The notes: generated by a model not told the origin, from the letters alone. A DNA stretch of 64,000 nucleotides from Delphinus delphis (GCF_949987515.2 NC_082696.1:61760447-61824446), one strand, 5' to 3'. Positions 1 through 12,014 are shown, counted from the stretch's first letter. Numbers and translations are program-made.

Positions 1-870
1 TTAAAATCAAATAAATCTTGCATTAAAAAAGACAATTTCTGTGAATATGATAGCTAAATTAACTCTTATTTCCCAGGTTGAGGAATTCTGACAAACTGCA
101 ATGCTATGATAATGCCTTTGACAGTAAACAATACTGTGAAATGAAGCAAGTCGTATTTTCTAAGTATCATAATAACGCTTTAGTGTAGCACAGATTTTAA
201 TGCATCATAAAAGAAATGATGTGCCAATATATTTTATTAAAGAGTTTAGCAGTGGGAGTAAAACTCAATTAAGGGCAAACTCATTAACACAATTTTATTT
301 GGGCCATTATTGCTTGTAATTGTACAGTTTCTTAACTTTATCCCTCACTCTCACTCGTAATTCTAGTAAGCCTTACATCTATCACGGAAGACAGTACTTC
401 TCTGTGAAAAGCCCGTGGTCAAATTTTTCATTTGTGAAAAGACATGCGATTTCTTTTACTGCTGACATTCCCCTGATTTAAGAGAGCCGGTAGGGAATCA
501 GATCCTTGTAATTGTGAAGATGCTTCCAACTGATCTGAGACAATAGAAGGAAAATGTAATTGTGACATATAACAGTAGCTTCATGTACATGGCATAAATA
601 ATACCTGCAATTTTTGAATAGGCAGGTACCCGTGGATTTAAGCCAAATCTAGGATTTTTAGACATGTGTAAGTAGTCTGACATTCATTTGGAGCTAGTCA
701 TTTCAAAGTTGGAAATTGTACTATTTATTTGAAAATAAAATATTATGATAGTTGTGTTGGTTTTCTCAGAAGACATGTATTACTCTATTACGTCAGTACT
801 TTTATGAAGAAATGTTAGTGTTCCTGTATTCCATATATAAGTAAAATTATTATTTCAGAATTTTATTATA
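1..870. other. Unassigned AT-rich DNA
   Basis: I see no recognisable repeat, gene or RNA here. Open frames are short and show no familiar protein motif. Confidence 0.5.
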
Positions 871-879
871 ATTTGTTAT

Positions 880-1240
880 TATTATATATCTAAGCACAAA
901 GAAAAGTACAAACCTTAACATTACAAACACCCATGTAACAACAGCCAAAAATCTAATAAACATTAAAATCTTACCTTGATAACCTCAAAATTATTTATAA
1001 GTAAACAGTTGCCACAGATAAAGTTGAGGAGATGATGTTCCCTTTGTACCTGTCCTCAATCTTATTCCTCCCCTTTCTTCACAAAAGCAACCATTATCTT
1101 GAGATTGATGTGCCTCTGTGTTGCAAAATTTTACTAGTGCTAATTGTATTCATAAGTAATATATTGGATGGTTGTGTGTGTATATGTTGAACGGCAAGGA
1201 TTCTCTAGATAGAAAAAGGTCTTTTGAAGTCTTTTATGAT
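880..1240 (-). mobile_element. Possible old L1M 3' region, antisense
   Basis: The stretch about cells of the type 'acacccatgtaacaacagcc' followed by 'cctttcttcacaaaagcaac' and 'attatcttgag' resembles the antisense 3' untranslated region of old mammalian L1 elements. Divergence is high and the ends are unclear. It could be unrelated AT-rich DNA. Confidence 0.3.
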
Positions 1241-1427
1241 ACTATGCCATAACATGCTTATCATTCAATAGCTTGTTTCTTCATCTTGGTGTTTTTGATA
1301 TATGAAGTTTTGATATATGAAGATAAGAAAAGAAGATATATAATTCTATACATATTCTTCTACTTGCTTGCTTTTCCAAATAAATTGTTTTTGTGATTTA
1401 GCATTTTATATAAACGTAAATCAAATA

Positions 1428-1444
1428 TATTATTATTATTATTT
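1428..1444. repeat. (ATT)n microsatellite
   Basis: A short run of ATT units in an otherwise unassigned AT-rich interval (about 1240-1840). Confidence 0.7.
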
Positions 1445-1839
1445 AGAGTTTTTATTATGTTTTTCTTTATTTCCTCCCATCCTCTCCTCCTCTGGAATAG
1501 ATTTTTTAGTCTCCCTTTTATTTGATTTCTTATAATAGAAAAACATTCCAACTCTATTATTTTAATGGTTACACTTAAACGTTTTAATATAAACACTTAA
1601 GTTTGCTGAATAGTCTAAAGTGTCTTTTATAAGCACACAACACAACAGACTGCTCTTAATTTCCTCTTCTTATTTTTCCAGTTATTACTGTCAATTTCAT
1701 TATTGTTGTTTAAAACCCCTTAAAATTAGTGGTAGATTGCTTTTTGGAAGTAAATAATAAGATTTTCCAAAATCTTTAACTGTTTATTTGCTTATCATTG
1801 TTTATTCCATCTATATCTTTCTTTATCTTTAGTTTGTTT

Positions 1840-2985
1840 TCCTTGCTGAAGTATTCCTTTGTTCCTTTGTTCAGTGAAAGTATGTGAAATGTAAACTTTT
1901 GGCTTTTATGTCTGAAAAATAATCATTCAGCCTTCACATGTGAATAGTATTTATCTAATTTAGTATTAATATTGCTAACCTAGTATGGATTCCTAGACTG
2001 ACAACTATTTTCTCTAAATAATTTGAGGATATTATTACTTTGTATATTAACTTCAAAAGTTTTGCTGAGCACTCTGCAATAAAGTTTATTATCATTTCTT
2101 TGAAAATAATCATCTTTTCTTTCTTATTTTTTCCTTTGGTACCTCTCCAAGATTTTTTCCTTATATCTTATACTCTGTATTTTCACTATAATATAAACAG
2201 ATATGGGCTTATTACTTATACATGCTGATTGGTTTTCTGTGTGCTTTTCATTCTGAGGACTAATGTATTTTTTTTCTTTATAAATTCTGGAATTTTTCAT
2301 TTATTATGGCTTTGAAAATATCGTCTCACCTTTTAACTCTATTCTCTACTTCTGGAACTCTTTATTAGTTATATGTTGAAACTTCTTAACTTTTCTTTAA
2401 TGTCTCTTAACAGCTCCTTTATATTTTCCAAGGTCTTATTTATGTTGTATTTTTTTCTATTTCTTTAAATCTAACTTCCCATTTTATAATTCTTTCTTCA
2501 GTTTTGTCTAGTCTACCCATAGAAACTATTAACAACTTTTTAAAAAAAAAATCAATGCCTTTAATTTTCATCCTATAAATTTTGTTTGTTCATCCTATAG
2601 TTCCCAAAATGAACTATTTTTTTCCTGTATGGATTATAGTTCTTCTCATCCTTTCTTTGAACATTTTCAAAGTGCTAAAATTCCCCTGGGTGGTTCTATT
2701 CTCTGTCATTCTTAAAGTATGAGTTTTTTCTTTTGTTCTCTTTGATTTTGCTCTTTTTCTTTTTCTCATAGTTGTTTACTCTCTGTTCTGGGCAATTTGC
2801 TTCTTATCTCATCCCCAGTGTAAGTCACTTGTTTGCTCTGGTGATTTTCTCTTGCTTTAAATTGCAGTGGTATTCCAGTGGGGCTTCTCCATGTTCATCA
2901 TGAGTTTTTGAATGCCATCCATCCTGTACCAGTTTTTAGGTCAATTTTGGGGCTGACTTTTTTGTGTGTCTAATTAGATAACATG
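1840..2985 (-). mobile_element. Old L1M-class LINE fragment, antisense
   Basis: The order of short landmarks matches the antisense strand of old L1M elements: 'cctagactgacaactatttt' near 1993, 'cttctggaactctttattag' near 2350, and 'ttctttcttcagttttgtct' near 2487. No open frame survives. The copy is strongly diverged, so the subfamily cannot be named. Confidence 0.55.
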
Positions 2986-3645
2986 ATTTTAGATTCCATA
3001 TTTAATGGTAACAGCTTGGAGTCTCATCTTTCACTGGATGCTTCTTTTATTTCTTCCCATAAAATTAACAGTAGGAAAAGTATTTTTAAAATGGTTTTAC
3101 AACCAGGCACCTGTGAGAATTCATGTAACCGTCTAGGTGATAACAGTTTCCAGTAACTTATATGATCTATTCTGTTTAGTACCTGATGAAATTTCCAGCC
3201 TTGAATTCTTTCCTTATCATTGAGATTGTCTTTTCCTCTTTTTAAACTCTACTGTATATTTGAATTATTTTGGCATTCGACAAGAGACTACTTTTATTAG
3301 CTTGGTGGACCATAGTGACCAGAAGTCTCTCTGAAACTTAAAACCCCTTACTGGAACTTTGTGTGCTCAACCATCTACTTTTAATACCCCAGTTTTACAC
3401 ATAATTCAAAATACTCCCTCAAAAACTTGTCCTGATCTTTCTAACATCTAATTTATATATTTTCTATAGACATAATTAGCAGAATACAGTCACAGGGCAA
3501 TGAAAATCTCAAAAATAACATGAATAAATGTGTACTGGGGATTGTTATAGTTATGATGATATTAGAAAATATTAAAAATGACACCTGGTGTTTCCCTAAT
3601 CAATTATCATTTTTAAAGCACATTCACAGACATACCTTTTAAAAA
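2986..3645. other. Unassigned DNA
   Basis: I see nothing recognisable in this interval. Confidence 0.5.
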
Positions 3646-3649
3646 CTTG

Positions 3650-3775
3650 ATATCCAAATAACATTGTGAGATATACAGGCAAAAATAAAGTCAGAGCTTT
3701 GGCATTTAAATATCTGTCCAAGTTCATAATGTTATCAGATTCAGGGCTGGTATTAGAGTCCTTTCCAACATATGA
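3650..3775 (-). mobile_element. MIR SINE fragment, antisense
   Basis: Weak match to the 3' half of antisense MIR: 'aacattgtgagatatacagg', then a run like 'gtccaagttcataatgttat' and 'cagggctggtattagagtcc', corresponding to the tRNA-like B-box end. Heavily diverged. Confidence 0.4.
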
Positions 3776-4367
3776 TTTGAAATTTAGTGTTTTTATAAAT
3801 TTTTAAATGCTGCTTAAGTAAAATATCTGATTTTAAACACTGAAAGCCAAAATTTTAATTTTATCTTCAAATATAATACTGATCACTCTCAGGAGACAAA
3901 CTGAACATTTATTCACTAAAAGTCAAACTTTGATACCATAGCCAAGCCTAATTTATGCTCAGGCTCATTTTCCATTTGTCGATTGTAATGCAGATAATCT
4001 TGCCTCTTATTGTTATCCTGATTAATTGCTTGCTTATCTGGCAGTTCCTTCTGTTAGCTTGCACCCTTTCCTTTTTCAACTTTCAGGTGTAATTGTTCAC
4101 ACTTTTTCTGCTTAAAGCTCACTGGACAAGGGGAAACAAAAGACTAGCGTTCTGTTTTGTACCAGCTGGAAAGCAAAATTGATTCTCAGGGACAAGGTGA
4201 ATATGAGTCACGTATTGAAACTAGGTAGTTTCTAATTTCATGTCTTGATGTTTCAAATGTTTGAAAAGGGTCTGAGATTAAGTATAAATATAAGTAAACA
4301 ACACATTCAAGTTTTTCATATTTTATTTTATTTTTTTTAAGTCCTTTTTTGTGAATGCCAGTTTGCA
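3776..4367. other. Unassigned DNA
   Basis: I see no gene or repeat that I can support here, apart from T-rich tracts towards the SINE at 4368. Confidence 0.5.
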
Positions 4368-4538
4368 TTAGGTTTCTTTTTTTTGGTCACGGCATTTTTT
4401 TTTTTTTTTTGCCATGCCGTTAGGTTTTTTTTTTGGCCACACCTGGTGGGGGGGTCTTAGTTCCCCAACCAGGGATAGAAGCCACAACCCCTACAGTGGA
4501 AGTGTGGAGTCTTAACCACTGGACCACCAGGGAAGTCC
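4368..4538 (-). mobile_element. CHR-type tRNA-derived SINE, antisense
   Basis: The right end reads 'ggaccaccagggaagtcc', the reverse complement of the 5' end of CHR SINEs ('ggacttccctggtgg'). The body is a short tRNA-related part. The T-rich left side (the reversed A tail) is odd: a segment beginning 'ttaggttt' and continuing to 'ggtcac'/'ggccac' appears twice, at 4368 and 4420, and 'acggcat' near 4389 pairs with 'atgccgt' near 4414. CHR SINEs are non-autonomous, transcribed by RNA polymerase III and mobilised by L1 proteins. Confidence 0.85.
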
Positions 4539-4734
4539 TTGTATTTTAAATAAATAAATTAGTCTTATCACCATTTTGTTACAGATCACAGTAATTAACT
4601 GGAATATAACCACCCACTCTTACAAGTCAGAATAAAAATTAAAATTTTTACTTGCAACTCTGAATAGCAATAATTACCAAAATGGTAACAGTATCAATCG
4701 GTTTGGTTTTGGTATGTTAATTATTTATCATATT

Positions 4735-4839
4735 ATTTCATCATTATTTATCCAACACTTAGCGCATATTAGGCACAGAGTCAGGCACTGAGTGTGAAGA
4801 GATGAACAAAGCTTAGCATCTGTCCCTTGCTCAGATTCA
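4735..4839 (-). mobile_element. L2 LINE 3' end, antisense
   Basis: The sequence 'ttatccaacacttagcgcat' followed by 'aggcactgagtgtgaag' matches the antisense 3' end of L2 ('ttgagcacctactatgtgcc ... aggcactg'). It abuts the MER5A-like element. Confidence 0.5.
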
Positions 4840-4913
4840 TGTAGTGTGTCTCAGGGTGTGGCTGGAGAATTACTTGCCTCAGAATCTACTTGGTGTATTC
4901 ATTTAAAATGCAG

Positions 4914-5507
4914 ATTCCAAACCATAATTCAAAAAGATACATACACCCCAATGTTCATTGCACCACTATTTACAATAGACAGGACATGGAAGCAACTTAA
5001 ACATCCATCAACAGATGAATGGATAAAGAAGATGCGGTAAATATATACAATGGAATATTACTCTGCCATAAAAAAGAACAAAATAATGCCATTTACAGCA
5101 ACATGGATGGACCTAGAGATTGTCATACTGAGTAAGTCAGACACAGAAAGACAGATACCATATGATATCACTTACATGTGGAATCTAAAAAAAGGGTACA
5201 AATGAACTTATTTACAAAACAGAAATAGAGTCAGAGATGTAGAAAACAAACTTATGGTTACCAAGGGATAAGGGATAAGTTGGGAGATTGGGATTGGCAT
5301 GTACATCTACTATATATAAAATAGATTACTAATAAGAACCTACTGTGTAGCACAGGGACCTCTACTCAATACTCTGTAATGGCCTATATGGGAAAAGAAT
5401 CTAAAAAAGAGTGGTATATATATATGTATAACTGATTCACTTTGCTGTACACCTGAAACTGACACAAAAGTGTAAATCAGCTATACTCCAATAAGAAATA
5501 TAAAAAA
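4914..5507 (+). mobile_element. 5'-truncated L1 with 10-bp target-site duplication
   Basis: A 3'-terminal L1 piece starts inside the end of ORF2, continues through the 3' untranslated region ('gtacacctgaaactgacac', 'ctatactccaataag') and ends in a short A-rich tail. The direct repeat 'taaaatgcag' flanks it exactly (4904-4913 and 5508-5517), as expected for target-primed reverse transcription. The 3' region is the same type as the L1 at 39105 and differs from the one at 56516. Confidence 0.9.
4915..5040 (+). pseudogene. L1 ORF2 C-terminal remnant
   Basis: The frame encodes the L1 ORF2p C-terminal signature: TIIQKDTYTPMF near the start, then LFTI, TWKQLK and [10 protein letters not shown]. It ends at a premature stop just after this motif. 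Reverse transcriptase and endonuclease domains are absent because the copy is 5' truncated. Confidence 0.85.
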
Positions 5508-5849
5508 TAAAATGCAGGTACCTACACATCAGCTCAAAATTATGACTGAGAATTTGGGGAGGTTTCGCTGTGGAATATTTCTGGTTTGAGATACATTGTT
5601 CCACTGGATTCAGAGTCAAAATATTCAGATTTAGTTAGTTCATTTTTATTAAACTGTCCTCCAAAATTCAATATTTGAATTTTTCTGACCCATCTGTGCT
5701 ATTTATTTCTTTCAAATTGAGCAATTTGAAATAAATTAAAATTTTTAAGTAACATGATTGTAATAATTATATTACCACAGTGCCTTTTAGTATAAAGGAA
5801 TAATGTCCATTCATACAAGTATCATAGTAATAGCAAGTAGTAATAGCAA

Positions 5850-6030
5850 TGTGTTTTAGGATATAGTATGCATCTGTGTGTATACTGCCTCATATAATTC
5901 TCAACAATTCTATAAAAAAGAAATTATTACCTCAATTTATATTTGATGAATCTAAGCCTTGGAAATAAAGTAAATGTTTGATTCTTGGTCTTTATAACTC
6001 CAAAGCTTTTCTCTTCACTGCTGAGCTGTA
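5850..6030 (-). mobile_element. MIR SINE, antisense
   Basis: It matches antisense MIR: 'cctcatataattctcaacaa', 'attattacctcaatttatat' (from 'attattatccccattttaca') and 'gatgaatctaagccttgg'. Confidence 0.5.
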
Positions 6031-6960
6031 TTATGCATTATACACGTTCCCAGGTACTGACTGGATAGAAAAGTTGCCTAAATCCATCTTGAGCATTAGC
6101 AGAGCCACCCAGTGTAAGTTTGCTGCACTCAGATAAGGTGTATCAGTTACAAGATGAAGGAAGATTTATTCATATAAAAATAACACTGAAAATCTAATAG
6201 ACAATGAAATTGAACAAATAACTTGAATGTCATTTCATCTAATCAATCATTACATGTGGGCATAGGCTTATTATTTGAAATACTTGATTGTTTTCTATTC
6301 ATTCCTAAATCATTTTATCTAAAATAATGAAAAGTATTTTGATCATTTTGTAAATTCTGGTTCCCCAAGAAAAATAGAAGTTCAAGGGGATAAAAATACT
6401 AATTAGAAATGTAACATAAATTATAATTCTAAACTCTAATGATTGTACATAAAGTTTTGTTAATTATAGAGGTTCCCCCAGACATTTAGCGAAGTTGATT
6501 AGAATCACTTGTAGACATGAGAATGCTCATACAATCAAATGAAAGTAAGTGTGGTATTTTAATTATCCACACCTGCAAACATTTGAAGAAAAACAGCCAG
6601 GGATTTTTTTTTTCAAGTGTAGAAAATAAACATCAAACTTGTGTTCAGTCTGAAATTTCAAATAAGTCTTCCAAGCTTTATTCTTTATGAGGCATAAAAA
6701 CAAGTATTTCTCAATAATTCCATGTAAAATATTTTCCTATTTGATTTATTTTTCTCTGTCACTTCTCCATCCCTTCCACTTGCCACTTTGCTGTTAGTGT
6801 TATCTTTCTACAACTATGTTTTGATTTTTTTTTTAAGCCACTAGTACTATACCATTTCCTGTAGAAGAATCTGTAATATTTTGGCATAGTATACGCAATC
6901 ATTCAGAAATTGGGTCCAAACTTAAGTTTAAAACTCTTTGGTAGCCATTTATACTCACTG
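6031..6960. other. Unassigned DNA
   Basis: I see no gene or repeat that I can support in this interval. Confidence 0.5.
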
Positions 6961-6964
6961 TGCT

Positions 6965-7125
6965 ACAAATTCAATTCTAGATCCCTCTAGAGAGGGGTCC
7001 ATAAACCAGCATCACTGGCATCCCCGGGAGCTTGATAAACATTCAGAAAATCAGCACCACTCCAAACCTCCTGCACTTTAACAGCTCCCCAGGTGACTTA
7101 GTTGAAAAATACTGATAGACAAGTC
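6965..7125 (+). mobile_element. MER5A-like hAT MITE
   Basis: Landmarks 'ggtccataaaccagcatcac', 'ccccgggagcttgat' and 'ctttaacagctccccaggtg' follow MER5A order. It is a non-autonomous hAT-Charlie fossil without coding capacity. Confidence 0.65.
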
Positions 7126-8110
7126 TCAAAATGTTATGGAGGATGTTCTTTCCACTTCTGCGGGTGGGGGGCGGGCAGGGGGCTGTCTTAAGGACCATTT
7201 TAAGGAAAAGAAACTCATTTAAACTAGCTAGGAAATTACTGAAAAGATACAGAATTGTCATAAGATCCAAGCCAAAGATACAGCTGGATCTGACCAGGGA
7301 CTTGAATTACCTGTCTGCTTTTCTGAGCCCCAGAAGTTCAGGCTGATTGGTTTCCCATTTACTTCTCTTTGTAGCTTTTTCCTTCTTTTCTGCAGTCTAG
7401 ATTTTCTACTTTTATTTTCAGAAAATAGCCTTTCTATTTATAGATATATGCTTCCCCCCATTCTCTATTTCTCAAATCTTAAGTGCTCTGACTCATGCTG
7501 TCCTAAATCCTAATTCTTAGGAGAAAGACTCAATCAGATCCATTTGAGGGCCAATATCCACCCTTGTCTAATCAACAATGGCAGGCTGGTAGGAGGGGTC
7601 ATGGTCACTTCAAACTAACATGAGAGGTAAACCCAAAATGCTATAAAGAACTGTAGGTAATAATTAGTTCACACAGAAGGTAGTGTGACCTGGACACAGT
7701 CCCCTCCTCCAGTGCCCAGCCCCAATCTATAGGAGCATTTTCAAAACACCATCATTTTCCCCCAAACATAGCCAGGCCCACACGTGAAACGTCTCTGCCT
7801 GCCGAGGGAAGCCAGCTTCAGTCTCCAGGTTCAGGGCTATTATGTTGAGCTGGTCACATGATATGGTAATGGAAACTCAAGACTCCAACAATAAAGCCAG
7901 GTGTATCACCAATCTGGATGTTCACACAAAACAATCCTGATAAGTCCTGACAAGCTGGTGAAGCATGTCCCATTGCTCTGAATACCCGCAACAACATTAT
8001 TAATCAACAACAGAGAACATTCTCTGGGTCACAGTCCTGGGGGTTGAGCAAGAATCAATCCTGTTTGCAGATACCCCTGGAGCCATTCAAAGATTGACCA
8101 ATCAGACTTG
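7126..8110. other. Unidentified, somewhat GC-richer interval
   Basis: This kilobase is less AT-rich than its surroundings and includes a G-rich tract near 7163-7182. The part about 7520-7620 ('gagggccaatatccaccctt' then 'ggaggggtcatggtcac') has the feel of an old medium-reiteration repeat, but I cannot name the family. No open frame looks like a gene. Confidence 0.4.
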
Positions 8111-8129
8111 CTGTATTAACTCTTTCCTC

Positions 8130-8352
8130 ACAATAACATTATCAATAAGGCCTTCTCGTATATATGTAGTACTCCCTAAAAATATTTTTTTCTCCATGAC
8201 ACTTGTCATCATCTGAAATTTCTTGTGTTTCTTGATAGTCTTCTCTCAAGTAAAGACCTAAGAGGGCAGAGATTTTTCTCTCTCTCTCTCCTATCTTTTG
8301 TGTCCCCAGGACCCTAGATGTTCAATAAATATTTGTTGAATGAGTTAATGAA
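8130..8352 (+). mobile_element. L2 LINE 3' end
   Basis: It matches the L2 3' end: 'acttgtcatcatctgaaatt', 'agagggcagagatttt', 'gtccccaggaccctag' and the terminal 'caataaatatttgttgaatg'. Confidence 0.8.
8276..8291. repeat. (TC)n microsatellite
   Basis: A short TC run inside the L2 3' region. Confidence 0.7.
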
Positions 8353-8394
8353 CATAGCATTTTTTATGTCCTTTAAACTATTTTTCCCTTTCTT

Positions 8395-9180
8395 TTCTTT
8401 ACTGAGATAAAATTGACAAATTTTATCAGTTTACAAATACTTTCTCTATTTACTAAGTTGTCTTTTCATTCTTTAGATTGTTTTCCTTGCTGTGCAAAAG
8501 CGTTTAATTTAATGTACTCCTACTTTTTATTTTTCTTGTCTATGCTTTTGCTGTCATACCCAAGAAATTATTTTCAAAACCAATGTCAAGGTTTAACCTT
8601 ATGTTTTCTTCTAGTCATTTTACAATTTCAGGTCTTATGTTTAAGTCTTTAATCCATTTGAGTTAATTTTTGTGTATGGTAGAGATGAGGTACAGTTTCA
8701 TTTTTTGCACGGGGATATCCAGCTGTTCCAACAGTATTTGTTAAAGAGACTATCCTTTCCCCATTGTGTCACCATTGTCAAATTTCAGTTCACTGTATAT
8801 GTGTGGATTTAATTCTGGGGCATCTATTCTGGTATATATGTTTGTCTTTATGCCAGTACCATACTATTTTAAATACTCTAACTTTGCAATATGTTTTGAA
8901 ATTAGAAATGTGATGCTTCCAGTTTTCTTCTCAAGAAAACATTGGCTATTCTGGGTCTTTTGTGGTTCCATATGACTTTAAGGATTTTTTAAATATTTCC
9001 ATAAAACAATTATTTGGGATTTTGATGGGGAGAGCATTGAATCTGTAGATTGCTTTAGGTAGTTTAGACATTTTAACAAAATTAATTCTTCAAATCCATG
9101 AACAAAGAATGCCTTGTGATTAGTTTTTAATACCTTCAAAAATTTCCACTATAATGCATAACTGATCCCTAAAATTTCAT
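8395..9180 (-). mobile_element. L1 ORF2 fragment, antisense
   Basis: The + strand reads as the antisense of the 3' half of L1 ORF2. Landmarks in order are 'cttgctgtgcaaaagcgttt', 'tggggatatccagctgttcc' (approximate), 'tttatgccagtaccatacta', 'ggtcttttgtggttccatat' and 'gaatctgtagattgcttta'. The frame is broken by many changes. It is an old copy, probably L1M or an early L1MA-type subfamily. Confidence 0.8.
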
Positions 9181-9394
9181 ACTGCTAATGTATTCAGAAT
9201 ATATTTATGTCCACACACTCAGTGGGATAAAAAAAGTCATACTATTCTATTCTTTTAAGGAACTAAAATAAAAATCTGACCCTAGATCTGAGTTCCTTCC
9301 CTGAAAGTCCAATATTTGTCAATATTAGTTCTCTTCTCCCAGCATTAAGCAAGGTCACTGAAATTTCAGTAGGCTTGGGCAGTACAGCATAAGT

Positions 9395-9605
9395 TTTCAG
9401 GCTAGAAACCTGTCTGTTTGGGTTCAAATCATGTCTCTGCCACTTGGTTACTTGTGTGATCTTGAGCAAAGAATGTAGTATTTCTTTGTCTTAGTTTCTC
9501 TGGTTGTGAAATGGGGTTAATGCTAATCTAATAGTATTTGGTTGTGAGAATTAGGTATGTTTATGTGTACAATGCATAGTAAATGTCAGTGTGTGTTAGG
9601 CTTTT
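9395..9605 (+). mobile_element. MIR SINE
   Basis: A clear MIR core in sense orientation: 'gggttcaaatcatgtctctg', 'ccacttggttacttgtgtga', 'tgaaatggggttaatgctaa' and 'gcatagtaaatg'. The first part carries the tRNA-derived B box. Confidence 0.8.
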
Positions 9606-10345
9606 TTGTCAGTCCACAGGTTGCCAACAAGAAAACAATTTCTCAGCTTGTATGGCCATTTATAATCTGGCAGCTTGGCTACTACTGCACCAATTGTGTT
9701 GCATGGATACCATTGGAAACCTCAGTGCCTAAATACTTTGTTTTCCTTAATGAATAATCAATGCTTGCTTGCTTGCAAGCTCTGTGGGCTGCTACCACTA
9801 AGTGGTATATAGATCTTACTATTCTGAACCCCTCAACTTCTGTCTCCTGCCTCAATTTGGAAAAATTCTTCCTTTCTCTCACCTTGCTCCCCAAAGCGCT
9901 TCTCTTTCTCCTACCCAGACACATGGCATCACTTCTTCAGAGTCCCCAAGTTTTTAAAGTCTTCTGACACTCTCCATAAGTCCTCCTACAAAACATCCTG
10001 AGGCATGACATTTCAAAGGGCCTGCTTAGAATACACCTACCTTGAACAGGAATGAAGGGGAAATAAGGAGGAAAACACAAATTGATATCTCAAAAATGAT
10101 TCTGCCATGTTGAAATTGTCACTCTATATTTTTTCCTTTTTAGTGTAATTTTAGCAATCAGTAGCTGAGTTACAGCCACACTTTAATATATGCTTTAATT
10201 TACCTCATACTATTAGGAGATAATTTCCTGCATCCAATCATATTAATTTTTAAAATAAACTAAGCATAGTAAAAGAGGATCTTAAGATCATTAATGAACT
10301 AATGGGGAAGATTACACTATAGAGACATAAGAGCATAAAGTAGAT
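9606..10345. other. Unassigned DNA
   Basis: I see no gene or repeat that I can support. A short tandem 'gcttgcttgcttgc' occurs near 9764. Confidence 0.5.
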
Positions 10346-10349
10346 AGGA

Positions 10350-10770
10350 GTAAGAGTCACAGAGTCAGACAGATGTGGAATTGAATGCCGATTGTTCCAA
10401 TTAACTAGGCACTTACTAACTCCTGACCTTTGGAAACTGAGTTGCCTTACTTTTAAAATGGAATAAGGCAAATCGATAAAGATAGACTGCAGATTAGTGC
10501 TTGCAGGGGACTGTGGGTAGGAGGAGAAACTGACCCTGAAGCAGAACAAGAGAATTTTAGGGGGTGGTCAAAATATTCTGTAACTTGATTAGGGTGATTA
10601 GACAAAACTAATTAAACCAGATGCCTGAAATGAGTGAATGTTACTATATGCAAATTATACCAAAATAAACCTCATTTAAAAGAAATGGGATGATGACATA
10701 TTTTTAGGGAAGTATCTGACTCCAAGTGATCACTTAATGAATATTAGCTTGTGCTATTATTACTTAGGAT
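10350..10770 (+). mobile_element. MIR SINE split by an L1 3' end
   Basis: The left arm (10350-10477) has 'cttttaaaatggaataagg' in the MIR position of 'tgtaaaatggggataat'. The right arm (about 10696-10770) has 'gtgatcacttaatgaatatt' and 'gctattattactta', the MIR 3' tail. The L1-derived piece between them must be younger than the MIR. Confidence 0.65.
10478..10695 (+). mobile_element. L1M 3' UTR fragment
   Basis: The order 'agactgcagattagtgcttg', 'caggggactgtgggtaggag', 'aaaatattctgtaacttgat' and 'caaattataccaaaataaa' follows the 3' untranslated region of old L1M elements. The flanks 'aaatggaataa' and 'aaatgggatgat' may be the decayed target-site duplication. Confidence 0.7.
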
Positions 10771-11600
10771 TCTCATAAGAAATGATATTCACCTTAGATA
10801 TTTTTAAAGTTTTGTTATAACACGCCAAGTACATAACTATAGGAAATCAGGAGGCAATAGCATTGTCTCTCAAATCTATGCATATGGAGAACTGAATAGA
10901 AGGACATGGTGTTGAGAGTGGAGCAAAGAAGGTGGAAGTAAAAAACAAGAAAAACAGAGAACAATTAGATCATTACTTGCTTTCTCTCTTTAGCTATACG
11001 AATGATTTGTGGTTTCTCTATCACTGGATGTCTGGGAAGTGGACCTCTCTGCCACCTTTTTTATACAATGGTTTCTTTTGATTGTCCGATTTAAGCTGCC
11101 TTCTAGATCAAAGCCAGAAATCCAGGGCTTCCTTTTAAAGTGATTATAAAAGGAAAAAGGAATGAGATACTAATATTATACTAAGCTACTTATTCAGAAC
11201 TTAACTGAAGTGTGTAATTGCAGTATTCTGGAATATATAATATATTCAATGCTTCTGTAATTCTAGGGGTTTTGAATAACTTTCTGTAAAATTAGTGTGT
11301 TTATTTGGGGATTGGTTCAGTTTAATAGACACAAAAAATTTATAACCCCCTTCAGTGAGAATTCACATCATTTTTTAGATAGTTTGAGAACTTTTGCTGG
11401 CTAACAACCAATACACAGTTGGTTTACGAGCAGAACAATCAAGCCAGACACTTTCTTAGGCTCATCCAAACACTTCCTAAATTGCCTCTACCTGGCCATT
11501 GGCTACCTGTTTATTCATCATTATTTGGAAACTGGAGGTCTCTTGGGAATATTTGAACAGGAGCATAAATACTTAAACTGAGGTGTGTTTAATTATAACT
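10771..11600. other. Unassigned DNA
   Basis: I see no gene or repeat that I can support here. Confidence 0.5.
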
Positions 11601-11604
11601 ATCT

Positions 11605-11800
11605 TTGAATTTCAGCTCTGCTAAATCACTAGATATATGACCTTGGACAAGTTACTTAACAATTCTGAACTTCAATTTCCTCTCTGCAATATTGGAGGAA
11701 TTACTGTACCTCCTTCTAGCGTGGTGAGGATTAAATCTTATATATCAAGTAAAGTGCTCAACAAAATGCCTACAGGTAAGAACTCAGTCAGTATTCTGAA
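11605..11800 (+). mobile_element. MIR SINE
   Basis: Sense MIR: 'cagctctgctaaatcactag', 'atatgaccttggacaagtta', 'cttaacaattctgaacttca' and 'gtgaggattaaat'. The MIR-derived open frame here has no gene meaning. Confidence 0.8.
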
Positions 11801-12014
11801 TGTATTATTTTTTTATTTAAATAATTTGATGACGTTAGGGAAAGAAGCTCTACCCCAAAATTTGGAAGAAAAGCAAACTTGATATGTGAATACTACTTTC
11901 CAAATTACATTTGTTTTCTCTGTCTCTTCCTGTATACTTCTTTTCATCTCACAGGGGTGAGGAATTTATGCCATTAAAATGAGTGGGTTTGGGGGGAGAA
12001 AATATGTATACAAA

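Larger units (their letters stand above)
4840..5612 (+). mobile_element. MER5A-like hAT MITE, split by an L1
   Basis: The two arms, 4840-4913 and 5518-5612, together read like MER5A: 'agaatctacttgg', 'taaaatgcagattcc' and, after the insertion, 'gactgagaatttggggag'. MER5A is a non-autonomous hAT-Charlie DNA transposon. The L1 at 4914-5507 lies between the arms, with part of the MER5A core duplicated at both sides. Confidence 0.6.
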
